Source: Amoeboaphelidium protococcarum (Eukaryota; Aphelidiomycota; Aphelidea). From it: a stretch of DNA of 64,000 bases. The stretch spans positions 1,986,687 through 2,050,686 of the forward strand of contig JALECJ010000257.1 of the NCBI GenBank assembly GCA_023515745.1, read 5' to 3'. The position numbers and the translations under genes were made by a program. Each line of letters starts with the position of its first letter. Position 1 is the first letter of the stretch. The notes beneath the pieces were generated by a model. The model did no database searches. It was not told the origin of the DNA and saw only the letters and a program-made list of their open reading frames with translations. Below are positions 49,748 to 61,359 of this stretch, piece after piece.

Positions 49748-50048
49748 TGCGCTTATAATAATAGTAATGATGATGAAGTACGATTGTCAATGAAAACTTA
49801 CCATTATATAAAGAAGGTTACTACTACTTTGGTACTAGTTAAACTGGCGTGACTCAATACTCGAAATCAAGCGAATACTCAACACGAAACAGGAACAAAA
49901 AGAGACTGAATGATAGAGAGAAAGAGAGAGAGAACAGATGCGAAGAGAATGGCGCGATTCGTCGACAGAGGAGACTCTTACTGTTAGAAGAGACATGTCA
50001 CTCAGTTATCGTTGGGACATTAAGACAGCATAGTACATCAATAATTTT
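49748..50048. promoter_or_regulatory. Upstream region of NPL4
   Basis: 301 bp between the NPL4 start and the IES6 stop. Contains a GA-rich run (49914-49933). The plus-strand open frame here has no ATG of its own and is taken as chance. Confidence 0.4.
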
Positions 50049-50474
50049 TCATTTTAATACAGCATGTCCACGCCTTAAGTCAATGTACTGATGAATGAGC
50101 GCCTCATTCAATTCGTGTTAAATGTACTGATACTCTTCATGGGATCTGTAGTAGAGTTTAGTTCTAGGATCTTGATAGTTACTAGGCAGTCCAGTAATAT
50201 CACAGTACTTTTATTTAGGAGTAAATGACGGCGGTGCTTCTATGGACTGATACGTGACTGCCAGAGGATCTTTCGGTCGAGCGTGTAGTGGCAGCAGTTG
50301 CTTCAGATTCTTAAACTTGCTCGGTGTCTTGTAATTGGGATTCTTGAATTGAGCCTACAAATTTTATCACGAATAATCATACCAATGCATGTATTAAGTC
50401 ATAGTAAGGCCAATTAAGGAGCAGATATATTGTACCTTATCATCCGTTGCCGCCTGTGCTTATCGTTTGGTCAT
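50049..50474 (-). CDS. IES6: INO80 complex subunit IES6 (YL1-C domain)
   Basis: Exon 1 is 50436-50474, intron 50355-50435 (81 nt, GTACAA...TGTAG), exon 2 is 50049-50354; 114 aa. Starts MTKRQAQAATDDK, then AQFKNPNYKTPSKFKNLKQL, the IES6/INO80C signature, and the YL1-C domain KYCDITGLPSNYQDPRTKLY followed by YRSHEEYQYIQ. It belongs to the INO80 nucleosome remodeller with ARP5. Shorter than the yeast protein but near the length of the conserved core. Confidence 0.88.
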
Positions 50475-50681
50475 GTTTATCAAGTGCTTAACAGCGAACG
50501 ATGTGTTCTACTGACTGGCGATGTGATTGGATCGAGAACTAAAAATAGAAACATTTGACTCTAATAAAGGTATTAAGAGTGATCTTACTTTATAGATGGA
50601 GGTTCTCTTTTTACTACAGAAATTAGTAAAAGATTGTGTGTATAGATAAACAATTATAAATATTCTATTTGTAAATATAAA

Positions 50682-50978
50682 ATGATGTCCTAAAACAATA
50701 CCACTCAGAGTAACAACAGCAGTAAACTGCGCAGAGCCACGATTCAGGTCTACGTGCGCGACTCGGTGAAGTCGGACAAGATCAACTCGCAAAAGATCAC
50801 AGAGCTCGTCGCTGAAACAGTTGTCGATAAACGCGTAAATGTCTTTGATTATCTCCGATAGCCTGCCTCTCTTAGAGATTCTGTGCTAGAATGTAATGCT
50901 ACAAATGATGATATGCCACTAGCCATCTGTGTAAAATTGGAGAATATCGTAAAAGACTATTCATTTAAACAGTCTTGA
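50682..50978 (+). CDS. Small uncharacterised protein
   Basis: 98 aa, TGA stop; two tandem ATG codons at 50682 and 50685. Polar Asn/Ser/Gln N-terminus, then a basic beta/alpha segment (RRATIQVYVRDSVKSDKINS, KITELVAETVVDKRVNVFDY) and acidic C-terminus. Codon use and the UAR positions look like those of the neighbours. No family recognised. Confidence 0.55.
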
Positions 50979-51093
50979 TTTGAAACAGCGATGATGTCTT
51001 AACTGAACGCTTGAATGAATGCTATGAAAAATATACCATAAAGAATAGAATTTAATCAAATCGTATCATTTATTATATTACTGTACAAAACGA

Positions 51094-51996
51094 TCATTCA
51101 TTATACGTGATGAAACGCGCCAACTCCCGTCTAGAATCAACTTGTTTCGTGAATGCAAGAGACAATGTGGTGGGCAATTTGTCAGTGAATGCTTCCTTCA
51201 ACTTTATTACAGACATATGATGCAGAGCAGCGGGACAACTGATTGAATGACTGAAACTACGTCGACCCAATGTATCGGCATTCTTTGAGCAGTAGGACTC
51301 ATTATACACAGACAAATCTACTTACTGTTCTGATTCGTTCTCAGATTCATCTTCAGGAATGGCGCCAGTGTCCATAACTTTTTAAATCAACTTCTCAGCT
51401 CTCTAATGTCCATGCAATCGTGCAATATCAACTGGCAGACATCCGCGGTGATCCTTGACGTTCTATTCGGCGCCGTGACTTAGTAAAAGCCGTACGATCG
51501 GAGTATGTCCATTGACACATGCGAAATGGAGTGCAGTTGGACCTTTATCATAAATTTGAGACGTGCTCTTGTTCTTTACCCATCCAATACAATTCACATC
51601 TGCGCCGCTATCAATCAAGTAATCGGCTACTTGTATATGACCATGATAGCATGCACCATGCAGCGCAGTCATCCCATGCCTATTCCTAGAGTCTATGATT
51701 ATCTTCAACTCTGAGGCTGACCGCTGCGATTGACATGTTTCAACAACCAATTTAACTTGTCCCAGATCGCCTTGACTCGCCGATGAATGTAAACCAAGAT
51801 GCTTCACCAGTCTTCTTCTCTAGGTGGTATGTGAATACTACTATTGCTACTGCGAACTAAAAGATGTAGATGAGATCGATGACGATTGTGTCGAGTGATC
51901 TGAAACGTTCGTGGCGAGCGATTCGGCAAAAGACTACTTTCGCTCATTGTTATTATTGCATAATGGTGGTGATGGGCTTTTATATCTTGAATCCAT
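51094..51996 (-). CDS. Ankyrin-repeat protein
   Basis: 300 aa, single exon from MDSRYKSPSPPLCNNNNERK to TGA 51094. A Ser/Gln-rich N-terminus (~100 residues) is followed by about four ankyrin repeats (HGMTALHGACYHGHIQVADY, GPTALHFACVNGHTPIVRLL, HRGCLPVDIARLHGHQRAEK) and an acidic then Ser-rich tail. A protein-interaction module; partner unknown. One ankyrin boundary Gln (GAEQNVKDH) is TAG. Confidence 0.8.
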
Positions 51997-52382
51997 CTCA
52001 TTACCCAGCTCTTACTACTATTACTACAACTACCCTTAACTCTCCTTTCCCACAGATAAAAGCTATTAAATTTGACTCAGCACTTCCGCCATGTTTTGTT
52101 GATTACGAGAAATATAAAGTTCAACTTTAAGGACAAGGATTGTTTATTATTATTAATATTATTATTTGTACGCGAAAGTAATGAGAAGAGGAAGTTGAAT
52201 GGTGTCAAACACCAAACTGTCTGTCTGTGAAGATATTTTTAACTTTACCATCGTTGAATCATCGCGTCGTTGAAGCAGTAATCTAGATTTAAATGATTCC
52301 CTCAGATGATTCGACCACATGTATGACATAATGTTCATATAGAGAACTTGTTAATACTTTTATTCTCCCAGTACACCGGGTA
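51997..52382. other. Intergenic region
   Basis: AT-rich, with a short TTATTATTATTAATATTATTATT run around 52143-52166. An in-frame ATG at 52293 could lengthen the next gene by 30 codons. Nothing else recognised. Confidence 0.35.
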
Positions 52383-53285
52383 ATGTTCATAGCATTAAGG
52401 TGTGAGTTTGCATTAAAATACAGCTCACTTGACGGACTGCCAAGATCCCAAGACAATATAGTTAAATGTCAAATTCTGTCTGCGCGTGGCTTTTCAATCA
52501 GAACTGATTTACATTCTCCAGTTCATAAATCAATCTTTTTGTACATTGATGATAGAAAGTGTAAGGTAAAGCTGTTGATGTAAACTATGAATATGTTATT
52601 AATGTCGTAAAACGGGTAATTATGGTGCACCGAGAAGGAAACCATGCAAATGGTATCGCAGCTTAAGGGTCACTAGATTTGCGCCATCTATGACAGATAA
52701 ATATTTTTGTCGTTCTTTACTTTCTTGAGAAATAAAATGGAAGAACAATCAACGACAACGTCATTGCCCACTAGTGATAGCAACACTTACTCTATTCATG
52801 ACCCACCTGGGTACATCAAACCCTCTTTGCAAGACATGCTCCTCACCGACATTACCGCTGAAGAGTTGTTGTCAATCGCAAAGCGACTTGGAGTGGACTA
52901 CTTGGGGCCAGCAGCTGAATTTCCTTGCTGCTTCCCGACATCTGGAAAGATTCATGGAAATAACAAACGGCTTATGGTCTCTCTAACTTGTCGCCGGGAA
53001 GAAAATAACTCAAAGCCCATCAACGTCATCTTCCTCATCAACACTGCCTCTCCAAACACTTTTCTGTGTGAGAAAGCTATGGAGGCACTGGTTGGAAAGC
53101 CTGGATGCAATATTGACCCGACGATAGATGTCATGATCTGTACAAAAAAAGTTATCGTTTGCCATTTATCACCTCATGACAAACACTTTCCGGATGTGAA
53201 TGTGCTTGGAATGGATTTCTTGTCGGATAATATGCGTTCACTATCCATAGACTATGACAAGAAATCTTTTCAACCGACTTTATGA
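52383..53285 (+). CDS. Retropepsin-like protein lacking the catalytic Asp
   Basis: 300 aa from ATG 52383 (possible upstream ATG 52293). The first ~110 residues (IVKCQILSARGFSIRT, IFLYIDDRKCKVKLL) are a separate small domain; residues ~120-300 contain a retropepsin-type pattern, VIFLINTASPNTFLCEKAME and later NVLGMDFLSDN. The usual active-site D-T-G/S is N-T-A here, so proteolysis is unlikely. No reverse transcriptase is nearby. The gene has five UAR codons in its first half and ends in TGA, so it is adapted to the host code. Probably a retroelement-derived host gene; function unknown. Confidence 0.6.
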
Positions 53286-53498
53286 AATAAATACCGTTTG
53301 GTCATTGTAAAGGCGACGCCAATTTTGCCTTCATTGATTGGCCGATTGATATTGCGCCGAGTGATCTGATCCGATCTGATTCGGGCGCCTTTCATATTCA
53401 GCCACATTAATAAGATTGATCAGCATTACTTTATTTTCCTCTACTTGTGTTGATTTTTCTTCCATTATAATTATATTGCGCTGATCCACAACCATTTA

Positions 53499-56111
53499 AT
53501 GAATAAAAATAGATAGATTGCTAGCGTCATTTCTTTAGCGGATATCAGTAGTAAACGGCGATTATCGTCGTCTTAGAATGATTAGTCTAATGGTGATTTG
53601 CGTTAGTCGCGTCCGTATTCGCTACTTATCACACCGTTTAGTGCTTAGGAATGGGTGCTGGCTAATTCAATTACAATGTTGATGGATCATATCACAGCGT
53701 ATCCTGATAATCCTGATTTTGTGCCGACCGAGGCTGGATAGAATGTGAGGCATCTGATAGTGCACAAAGCGTCCGATGTTGTGAAATCTGTTAGCAATCT
53801 GAGTTAGTCGTGTCTCGAGTCTGTTAAAATGTCCATTTAAAGCAATGTTACTGATGATGGTGCCTCCGCTGATGATGAGACTCAATTCAGGGAGAAGAAG
53901 TAGCAACTGCACAGCTGTGTTATCATGGCTGTTGACAAAATCAAACAATTTATTGTGAATGACACGCTCCAAGATGAAGTTGCCAAACAATTAATTTTGG
54001 AGTATCTGATCGATATTGCCAGTATGGCGAGTGAACTTATCGACTTTGCCACTGATTTGCAGCGAGTCGCCAAGAAGATGTCTGGACTTTGTATCCTCCC
54101 AGATACTCTTATTCCTAGTTAAAGTGATAGTGCTAACATTCAATAGAAAGAGAATCGCATTAATAATAATGGCAATAATGGCGATGATGATTGTTAAGAA
54201 TTTGATGCTGACGATGAGAGCGAAGGTGATAATGACGATGATACAGAGATAATTGTGAAATTGGATCCAGATGGAGAATCGTTTTGTCGCGTCGTATTGC
54301 CAGATAGTGCTCATAGTGTTAATTTTAAAGTCCAAATGAATTGCTCTGGCTGTAAGTAGAAATTATCTTCCAAAGTTAGTCAAGTTGAGTACAAGTCTCG
54401 TCGCTTTCATCTGGATTGTTTTCGCTGCGTGTCTTGTCACGGTGTGATTAAACATCAGAACTTCCTCACTCACTCAGAGCAGCCTCTTTGCTCCAAATGC
54501 TCTCCTCAGTGTCATGGGTGTTAAAAGCCGATAGTTGCCGACTGCTTTCTGGCTCTGGATAAGACTTTCCACGTGTAATGCTTCAAATGTATCAGCTGTC
54601 TTCATGTTATTCCGGTAGATGCTCAATTCTATAGAAAGTCTTCGGGTGCATGCTGCGTGGATTGTATGCACGACACTGCGTAGAAGAAGGTACCACAGTT
54701 GGACAAGAGGAAATCAGTTTTTGAACAATTATGGAATCCCACGCTGAACACTCGCTTCTCTCTCTATCTGGATCAGACGTTCAAGCCTGGCGTAGAGTCT
54801 AAGTTCTACTCTGGCTCCGAGACATCTTTTGATACGTTCAAGTCGCGGCGCTCTACTTTGGACATGACTGATCAGACGAAAGAGTCACCAGTACCTCCAC
54901 CTAGATTGTAAATTCCACAGTAACGCTCATTTGATCCCATGCCTACCCCGCCATAACGTAAAGAGAGTGTGGAGTAACTATTACGAAGTCCTTCCTTGGA
55001 TGGATTAAAGTCTTTTGCTGCATTTAAGCAGGGCCCCTAGCTAGAGAATGTCCGCTCTCATTCATCTGTCCAGTAGTAATAAACTGCAGCATCATCCAAT
55101 CTTACAGTCTCGCCTGCTGGTCTCGTTCAAGACCGAATTTCGATTTAGAAGCTCATGTCTATGCCCGGTGTGTTATCAAGCGAGTTTGGCGTCTAATGCT
55201 TTGTAGACTTTTGTATGGATGAAGATTACGCGTAGTAGCTCTTCTTCTGGATGGATGTTGAGCAATTTCGTACGCTAGCAGAATCTTAGAGTAAAGACGC
55301 CAATCGATATGCTCAATCCATGTTTGCAAAGTATATTAAGCGCGGTGCAGAGATGTGTCTTCATGAACTTGGTGGTGATATTGTTAGGCAAATATCTGCT
55401 GACATTACAAAGGACAATGTTCCACCGCTGATCTTTGACGTTGCCCAGAAGCAGATTTACGGCACCCTCTCCCAGCAGGCATTACCTCGATTTCTAAAGA
55501 GTAAGCATGGTAATAAGTATTTGCAGAAAATTGTGCAGAAGCAGGTTGAGTAAATGCCAGGTATTTATAAGTAGATGGGATAGGAGCGCGCATAAAAGTA
55601 TGAGCTGCCCAAAATGCCACCTCCCGAAATTATTGAAAAGTATCCAGACTACCTGGTCAAGGTGAGCGTCATTGGCTTTGAAAAGCGATACTCTCCTGAG
55701 AAGCATTACGTCTACCAGCTGCATGTCGGAAGGATACGCGACATTTTCACTGCAAGTCATGGCCCTGATATCTTGCAGGATGGAAAGAAGTTTTGTCCGG
55801 TTATCTACAGGACACTGCAAGAAATTCTTGATGTACATCGCGCTCTTGTCCGGTACTTTCCAAAGTTGAAAGACAAGTTTCCATAGATGGTAAATGTTAA
55901 GGCACAAGCTAATGCTATTCATCATCTATTTAAACACAGCAATAACAAAGACTCAAAGGATAGGACTGTGGATCTGGACTAGTTCTTCTTCCAGCTGTTC
56001 AAAATGCCATCTGCTGTAGTCTAATCAGTAATTATGAAGGAATTTATCAAGCCAACCAAGAGCGACATTGAGACGTATCACTTTGATTTGAAAATAATGC
56101 CTAAATCATGA
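53499..56111 (+). CDS. LIM-LIM-RGS-PX signalling protein
   Basis: 870 aa, single exon. Order: a Ser/Asn-rich and helical N-terminus (1-275); LIM1 from ~279 (CSGC...HLDCFRCVSC...CSKC); LIM2 from ~335 (CHGC...HVQCFKCISC...CVDC); a Pro/Ser linker; an RGS domain ~557-690 (FGVQCFVDFCMDEDYAQQLF, FWMDVEQFR, FDVAQKQIYGTLSQQALPRF); and a PX domain ~715-820 (YVYQLHVGR, YRTLQEILDVHRALVRYFPK). RGS domains act on G-alpha subunits, PX binds phosphoinositides, LIM binds proteins. RGS next to PX recalls Mdm1/SNX13 but there is no PXA or membrane anchor. Tandem TGA TGA stop. Confidence 0.88.
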
Positions 56112-56481
56112 TGAACTAATTTGTAATTATATTTTGTTAAGGTGTTGTATTAAACCATACCTATCTCAATTACCTTTTTTCCTTTTTCACTACCGATTAG
56201 ATAACATACATCCATCACACAAGAGAGCGGTCAGAAGAGATAGAGATTGAGAGAGAGAGGGTAAGATGATGCATAGATCAGAATGATCACATAGAATGAG
56301 AAAGGCCAATTGAGAAAAGCAAGTGGTCATACTGAACAATGAAAGCATTTTGCAACAAGCAGATAAAGCAGTGAGTGATTCAGCCACCAGTATTTTATTA
56401 TAAAGTTAAACTATAGATGCATATCTTTAATCATTGTAAAGATAATGCGCACTGATTAGCACGTACTATCAATACTCCTCT
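56112..56481. other. Convergent intergenic region
   Basis: 370 bp between two gene ends. AT-rich with a GAGAGAGAGAGG tract near 56245. No gene recognised. Confidence 0.4.
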
Positions 56482-57984
56482 TCACCATCCAAACTTGCTT
56501 TCCTGCTTAACAGCTTCTTCCTCTTGAGCAGGCGCACGTCCAGGACTTGCACTTCTACCACGTTCCGCACCACCGTTGACGCTACCTCTGCGACTGTCAT
56601 CGCCATTGTCGCCCATTCTCTCATCGCCGTTAGCATCACGGCCAGAGTTGCCATAATTACTTGCATTGCTGTCAATGACCAGCTCAATCTTGCGGCCTTC
56701 AAACTCGGTACCATTCAGCTTCTCAAAAGCGGCGTCCAAATCACTCTAGGATTCCATGTGGGCAGTTCCCTCACCATTCTCGCGGTCATACATCACAGTA
56801 TAAGTCGGATGGAAGCCAGCCTTACGGAAGAAATCCTTCAGCTAGAACCAGTCGGAATTTGGCGCAAAGTTTTTGACAATGAATCGATAGCTGGTGGAGC
56901 GAGCCTTTCCATAACGTGATGCGCCAGCACGGTCACCACCTCTCATTCCACCGCCATAACTATCTCCGCCACCACCACCTCCTCTTCTATCATCGCCACC
57001 ACCGTAACCTCTTCTTTCATATGGCGGAGGTGCACCATAGCCACCTCTATCATCACGGCCGCGACCACCACCATATCTGTCATCAAATGGTGGAGGTGCG
57101 CCATAACCGCCTCTGTCTCCACCACCACGACGATCATCACCGTATCCACCACCTGGCGGTCCATATCTATCCCTGCTGCCACCACCACCAGATACTGGAC
57201 CACCTCTTCCAGGGCCAAACGCGTAATCATCTCTAGGAGGTGGCGGACCACGGAAATCTCCACGCGGAGGACCATAACGGTCAGGTCCAGAGTCGCGGTC
57301 AAAGCGACCACCAGGCGGCGGACCTCCATAACGATCTGGACCAGCATCATAACCATATCTGTCTCCTCCTCTTGGCGGAGGTGGACCATAGCGATCAAAA
57401 CCACCACCACCGCCGGATGGAGGAGGACCATCTCTGTCACCTCCATCGCGACGCTGTGACTTGGACCATTCCAGATTAATGCGCTGGTTCAGAAATTCTG
57501 CACCATCAAACTTGGACTTGGCATCCTCAGCATCTCTTTCATCCGCAAATTCCTACACAATAATAATTATAAACACTAAAAGTCAAATGATCTGTGATGA
57601 CTACAGCCACAGGAGAACAAGAGCCAAATTGTAGATGTTCGACTTTCAATTCTCAAATGCCTACTTTATGTACAAAGGCATTTAAGACTCAATAAATCGA
57701 TTAATCTTGGAATGTATAACGCGCCAATAAGGCACGCGATGGGACATAAATAATTGAATAATATAGAATCAACCATCATTGAATTCCTGTGAATAAAGGC
57801 AATTGTTAGCACCTCATTCTCCATAGTGGCATAGAGTCAAATAATCAATCAATCTTACCACAAAGCCATAGCCATTACGCACTTGGACGGATCTCACCTC
57901 ACCGAGGCGTCCAAAGAATTCTCTCATCTCTTCCTCGCGAGCATCTCTATTCAGATTACCCACAAATAGCTTAGTTCTAGACAT
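56482..57984 (-). CDS. SR/RGG RNA-binding protein with two RRMs
   Basis: Exon 1 is 57859-57984, intron 57553-57858 (306 nt, by far the longest seen), exon 2 is 56482-57552; 398 aa. RRM1 starts MSRTKLFVGNLNRDAREEEM and is split by the intron at NGYGFV / EFADERDAEDAK. A ~190-residue Gly/Arg/Pro/Tyr region with repeated DRYG and GPPP units follows, then RRM2 (SYRFIVKNFAPNSDWFQLKD) and an acidic Ser/Arg tail. Layout matches SRSF1/Npl3-type splicing and mRNA-export factors. Confidence 0.87.
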
Positions 57985-58271
57985 TTTCTATCCAGTTTTT
58001 GACTGTCTGGTGTAACGTTGATTAACAGCAATAAGGAAGCGACAAACTGACGAGGAGGACAAAGCGATTAAACGCCGACGCGAAAAGGCCGCGCGAAGAA
58101 AGAACACATGAACAACCGAAGGTCTCACTGTCACAGCATTGCATTGCGCTGGCTGGACAGCCGTTTGACGCACACCACGGTACACGTATATTGAACTATT
58201 AGCATGACTATATAACAATTTTAACATAGAGCCTGACCGAAGAGGCAATATAATACAATTAATTAATTCAA

Positions 58272-59456
58272 TCAATCATCATGGCTACGCATCTCATCAA
58301 TCAAGTATTGGGTGGTGGCAGATGATCTGATTGTGAGCGAACTGATGTTAGTCACCTAAGCCGGTACGATCCTGAGACCGCGTTGAAATATCCTGTCAGC
58401 AAAGGACTACGCCGCATAAACTTCGTGCCTAGTCTTTATATTCAGAATTTCAACCACTGTTTGCCAATTATAAATAGAACCCGGTACTTCATGGAATTGC
58501 GATATCTGATTGAAATAGACTTAGTTCCATACTCCGTCACCTCCATTAGTAAAAGTCATCTAATATGCCCATCCAGCCATAAACGTGCAAAAGTTATGAA
58601 GTTACTGCCAGGACACCTGTCTTTTACGTTCCTCCAATGCAGAAAACTTTGTCAGGATCAAATTTTATTTAGCTGCACTGATAAAGGATTTCTAGTTGAT
58701 ATGACTTCGCAGACTTTCAGGATTTACTTGCAGATGTTTAGACAAATGCTTCCATGGTAATCGAGACTTGAATAGAGACTCATTGTCAACGTCTCCGGCG
58801 GACAGCATCAATCGATCGATAACAAGAGGGCCAAGTAGTTGTATGATTTCATTTTCATACGCACTCAGTGATTAATAACGCTTTTATTTTGGAGCGAAAC
58901 CATCATCTATAGACGCTGTGATCTTGGTCATCATACTCCGCGATGATAACATTGCGCGATCAAACTCTGAATTAAAATTCACATAATTATAGTAGGCACA
59001 AAGCTTATCCCGCATAGGATAACTTAGAGATTCTATACCCTGAATAGAAGAGGATTTATCATCGCTGAAAGAAGGGTGATGCCTCAAGACGCGTCTGCAT
59101 ACAAGATCTAATACGTCACGATTAAAAATGACGATATCATTCTCATTCTTTATCAATCTATTTGCTGAGGATTTCTCAACTGTTGACATTGCATTCACCA
59201 ACTATTCTTCATCACATGTGCTAATAGATGTCCAACGACTATGTAATTTCTAAAGTTCAGCATCACGCTATACAACGTCTCTTAAATCTTCACGCGTCAT
59301 CCATTAATACACTATGGGAATGTGCATCTTCCTGTCCACAATTCCACGAACTAATCGAGGATTTAATGATAGTTACTTTCCAATAACGTCCCAAGATCGA
59401 CCATATTTGTTCACCAACTAAACGACTTGTCTAATTACGGATATTGGTTGAACCAT
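58272..59456 (-). CDS. Myb/SANT-like protein
   Basis: 394 aa, ATG 59456 to TGA 58272, single exon. The N-terminus has a helix-turn-helix pattern VVQLVNKYGRSWDVIGKQL followed by LSLNPRLVRGIVDRK, and a second similar unit appears at PWKHLSKHLQVNPESLRSHI. These fit Myb/SANT repeats with spaced Trp and a basic third helix. More helical Trp-containing segments occur (ERKRQVSWQQLHNFCTFMAG). A nuclear DNA- or histone-binding role is inferred from the fold pattern. The true start may lie in an upstream exon, as the frame stays open 5' of the ATG. Confidence 0.6.
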
Positions 59457-59778
59457 TTTTATCGGGAGTTGAAGAGTATAAAAATTTAAAAACACATACA
59501 ACCAAAATAATATCTTGTAAGATTCGAAGCGTTAATGCACTCTCGTTAACTTGATGTTCATCATCTCTCGTCAACTTTCTGTATCAACATAACATAAATT
59601 CCCAAACCTATATACTGTATTAAGCGGGGTAGTACAGTAGATAAGAGTTCGTGGAAGCACGCGTCTGGTCACCGTTTCACTTTGACTTTGTTTCACAACT
59701 TCCTTTTGACTGAACTTTTTATAACATTTAGTTTTCAGTCAATAAGCTCAAAATACCATACTTTATTAAATATATAGT
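59457..59778. promoter_or_regulatory. Divergent promoter, Myb-like gene and WRAP73
   Basis: 322 bp between two start codons. Contains ACGCGTC at about 59660, a TATA-like TATAAAAATTT on the Myb side and AT-rich sequence before the WRAP73 start. Confidence 0.45.
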
Positions 59779-61035
59779 ATGGAATTTACGCAGCTCTTTA
59801 AGCAATCTCGTCAATAGGTTCGATAATTGTTAAAAAATGATGGAAGCAAGTTGCTAGTATGTGCTTATAATGATTCTGTGGTTTTGAGAAACTTTGAGGA
59901 TTGCAGCATAGCCTCGGTATTCAAGTGTCCATCTGTGGTGACTAATGTTGATGTCTGCGGTCAAATTATACTGTGTTGGAGTACCAAAGATAATTGGGTG
60001 CAAGTATTTACTGCTACTGGTAAAAAGTGCGGTTTCATTAATAATGTTAATGTTGCCAAATGTGAACTGCTACCCAACTCATCGACTCTTATGGTGTATA
60101 GCGGTCTTGGTGTAAGGATACAGTTTATACATCTTATGGCCAAGGAGAACAGATCTATTAAATACATTCCTCATTATCATTCTATAAAAACGTCCAAGTT
60201 GAGTCCTAATTTCCAATACTTGGCTTTTGTTTAAATGCGAAATGCTGTGGCGTTCTTAGTGGTGCTGAATGTGGGAAATATGAGTGTGATCAGTTCCACG
60301 GAGCTTAGCATGGACGTTGTAGATTTACAATGGTCCCGTGACTCTACTAGCATTACAGTTGTTGATATGCACTCTTTTAAAACTGTCCGAATCGATGGAG
60401 TTATTGTTGCAACCGAAGAAATCCAATAGCTCACCTCGCTAACTGAATACACTCTTGTAAAAGGTCTCACCTGGGCGGCGAATGATTAATTATTAGTAGC
60501 TTATTCATTGAGTACCATTTCAGTCATCTCTCCCGTTACATGGTCTGTAATTTACTCTGTTAATATTGCGGATGAGCAAGATGATAGTATTCGGAGAGAT
60601 GAAGCTGTATTGTACAAAATGAAGGAGGATGGAAGTGGCTTGTACCGTGGCAAGTTGTCATCTTCTCGACCCAAATAGACTAAGTAATATGAGCCCGCAT
60701 TGTCATGTAAATTATATCCGGCAAAGAAGTCTAATCTTGTGGCATTTCATACCGAATGTATGCCAAATATCATTCACATACTAGACTTGGTGGAAATGCA
60801 ACTGTTGGCAGTATGTGAACATTCGACTAGAATCGAGATTAAATCCATAGTCTGGAACGACCGAGAATAGCTGTTCTGGACATGTGAAGGTGCTGCGTAA
60901 ATCTTTGACTGGAATCGATCAGGAGCGTAAATGACAGAAATTCCAGCTGATGATTTCAAACCAACCAAGATTGAGTTGACACGGGATGGTTTAGTTCTTA
61001 TGGACAAGGATAAGTTTTCTGTATGTCAAGTATGA
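59779..61035 (+). CDS. WRAP73: WRAP73/WDR8 centriolar WD40 protein
   Basis: 418 aa, single exon. The start MEFTQLFKQSRQQVRQLLKN mirrors the family's MNFSEVFK beginning. A WD40 fold follows with family blocks IKYIPHYHSIKTSKLSPNFQ, QWSRDSTSITVVD, VTWSVIYSVNIAD, ANPKI-like LYPAKKSNLVAFHTECMPNI and the closing DGLVLMDKDKFSVCQV. WRAP73 works with SSX2IP/Msd1 at centrosomes, spindle poles and ciliary bases. Length is close to the animal protein (~460). Confidence 0.85.
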
Positions 61036-61359
61036 ATATCCATCTTGTTCAATTTTACTAAGATGATCGTACTGACTCAATAAAAACCTGATTAGTGTTT
61101 ACTCGCACAAGACAAATGATACCTAAAAGATTGATGACGCGACTCCTACATGCACGATTGAATATCAAAATTCAGAGTTTTGAAGCCTCAAAACACATTG
61201 ATATACACCAATATAATTCGTCAAAACTAAGAAATTTATATGTCATTTAAAAAAAATTTAGATCCGACATACAGTATATCACTTTTGTATGGTATTCGAG
61301 ACCCAAAGATTGATAACCGAAACCTTTGATTCAGGAGTTCAATTTCCCTTGGTTATAAC
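61036..61359. other. Intergenic region between WRAP73 and the secreted protein
   Basis: 324 bp, AT-rich, with a TTAAAAAAAATTTAG run near 61247-61261. No gene recognised; presumably WRAP73 3' end and the next promoter. Confidence 0.35.

Noticed and set aside
49849-50091. 80-codon plus-strand frame upstream of NPL4
   Set aside because: No ATG at its start and it overlaps the end of the well-supported IES6 gene.
56943-57446. 167-codon minus-strand frame rich in Val and Met
   Set aside because: Alternate-frame reading of the Gly/Arg-rich repeats of the SR-like protein.
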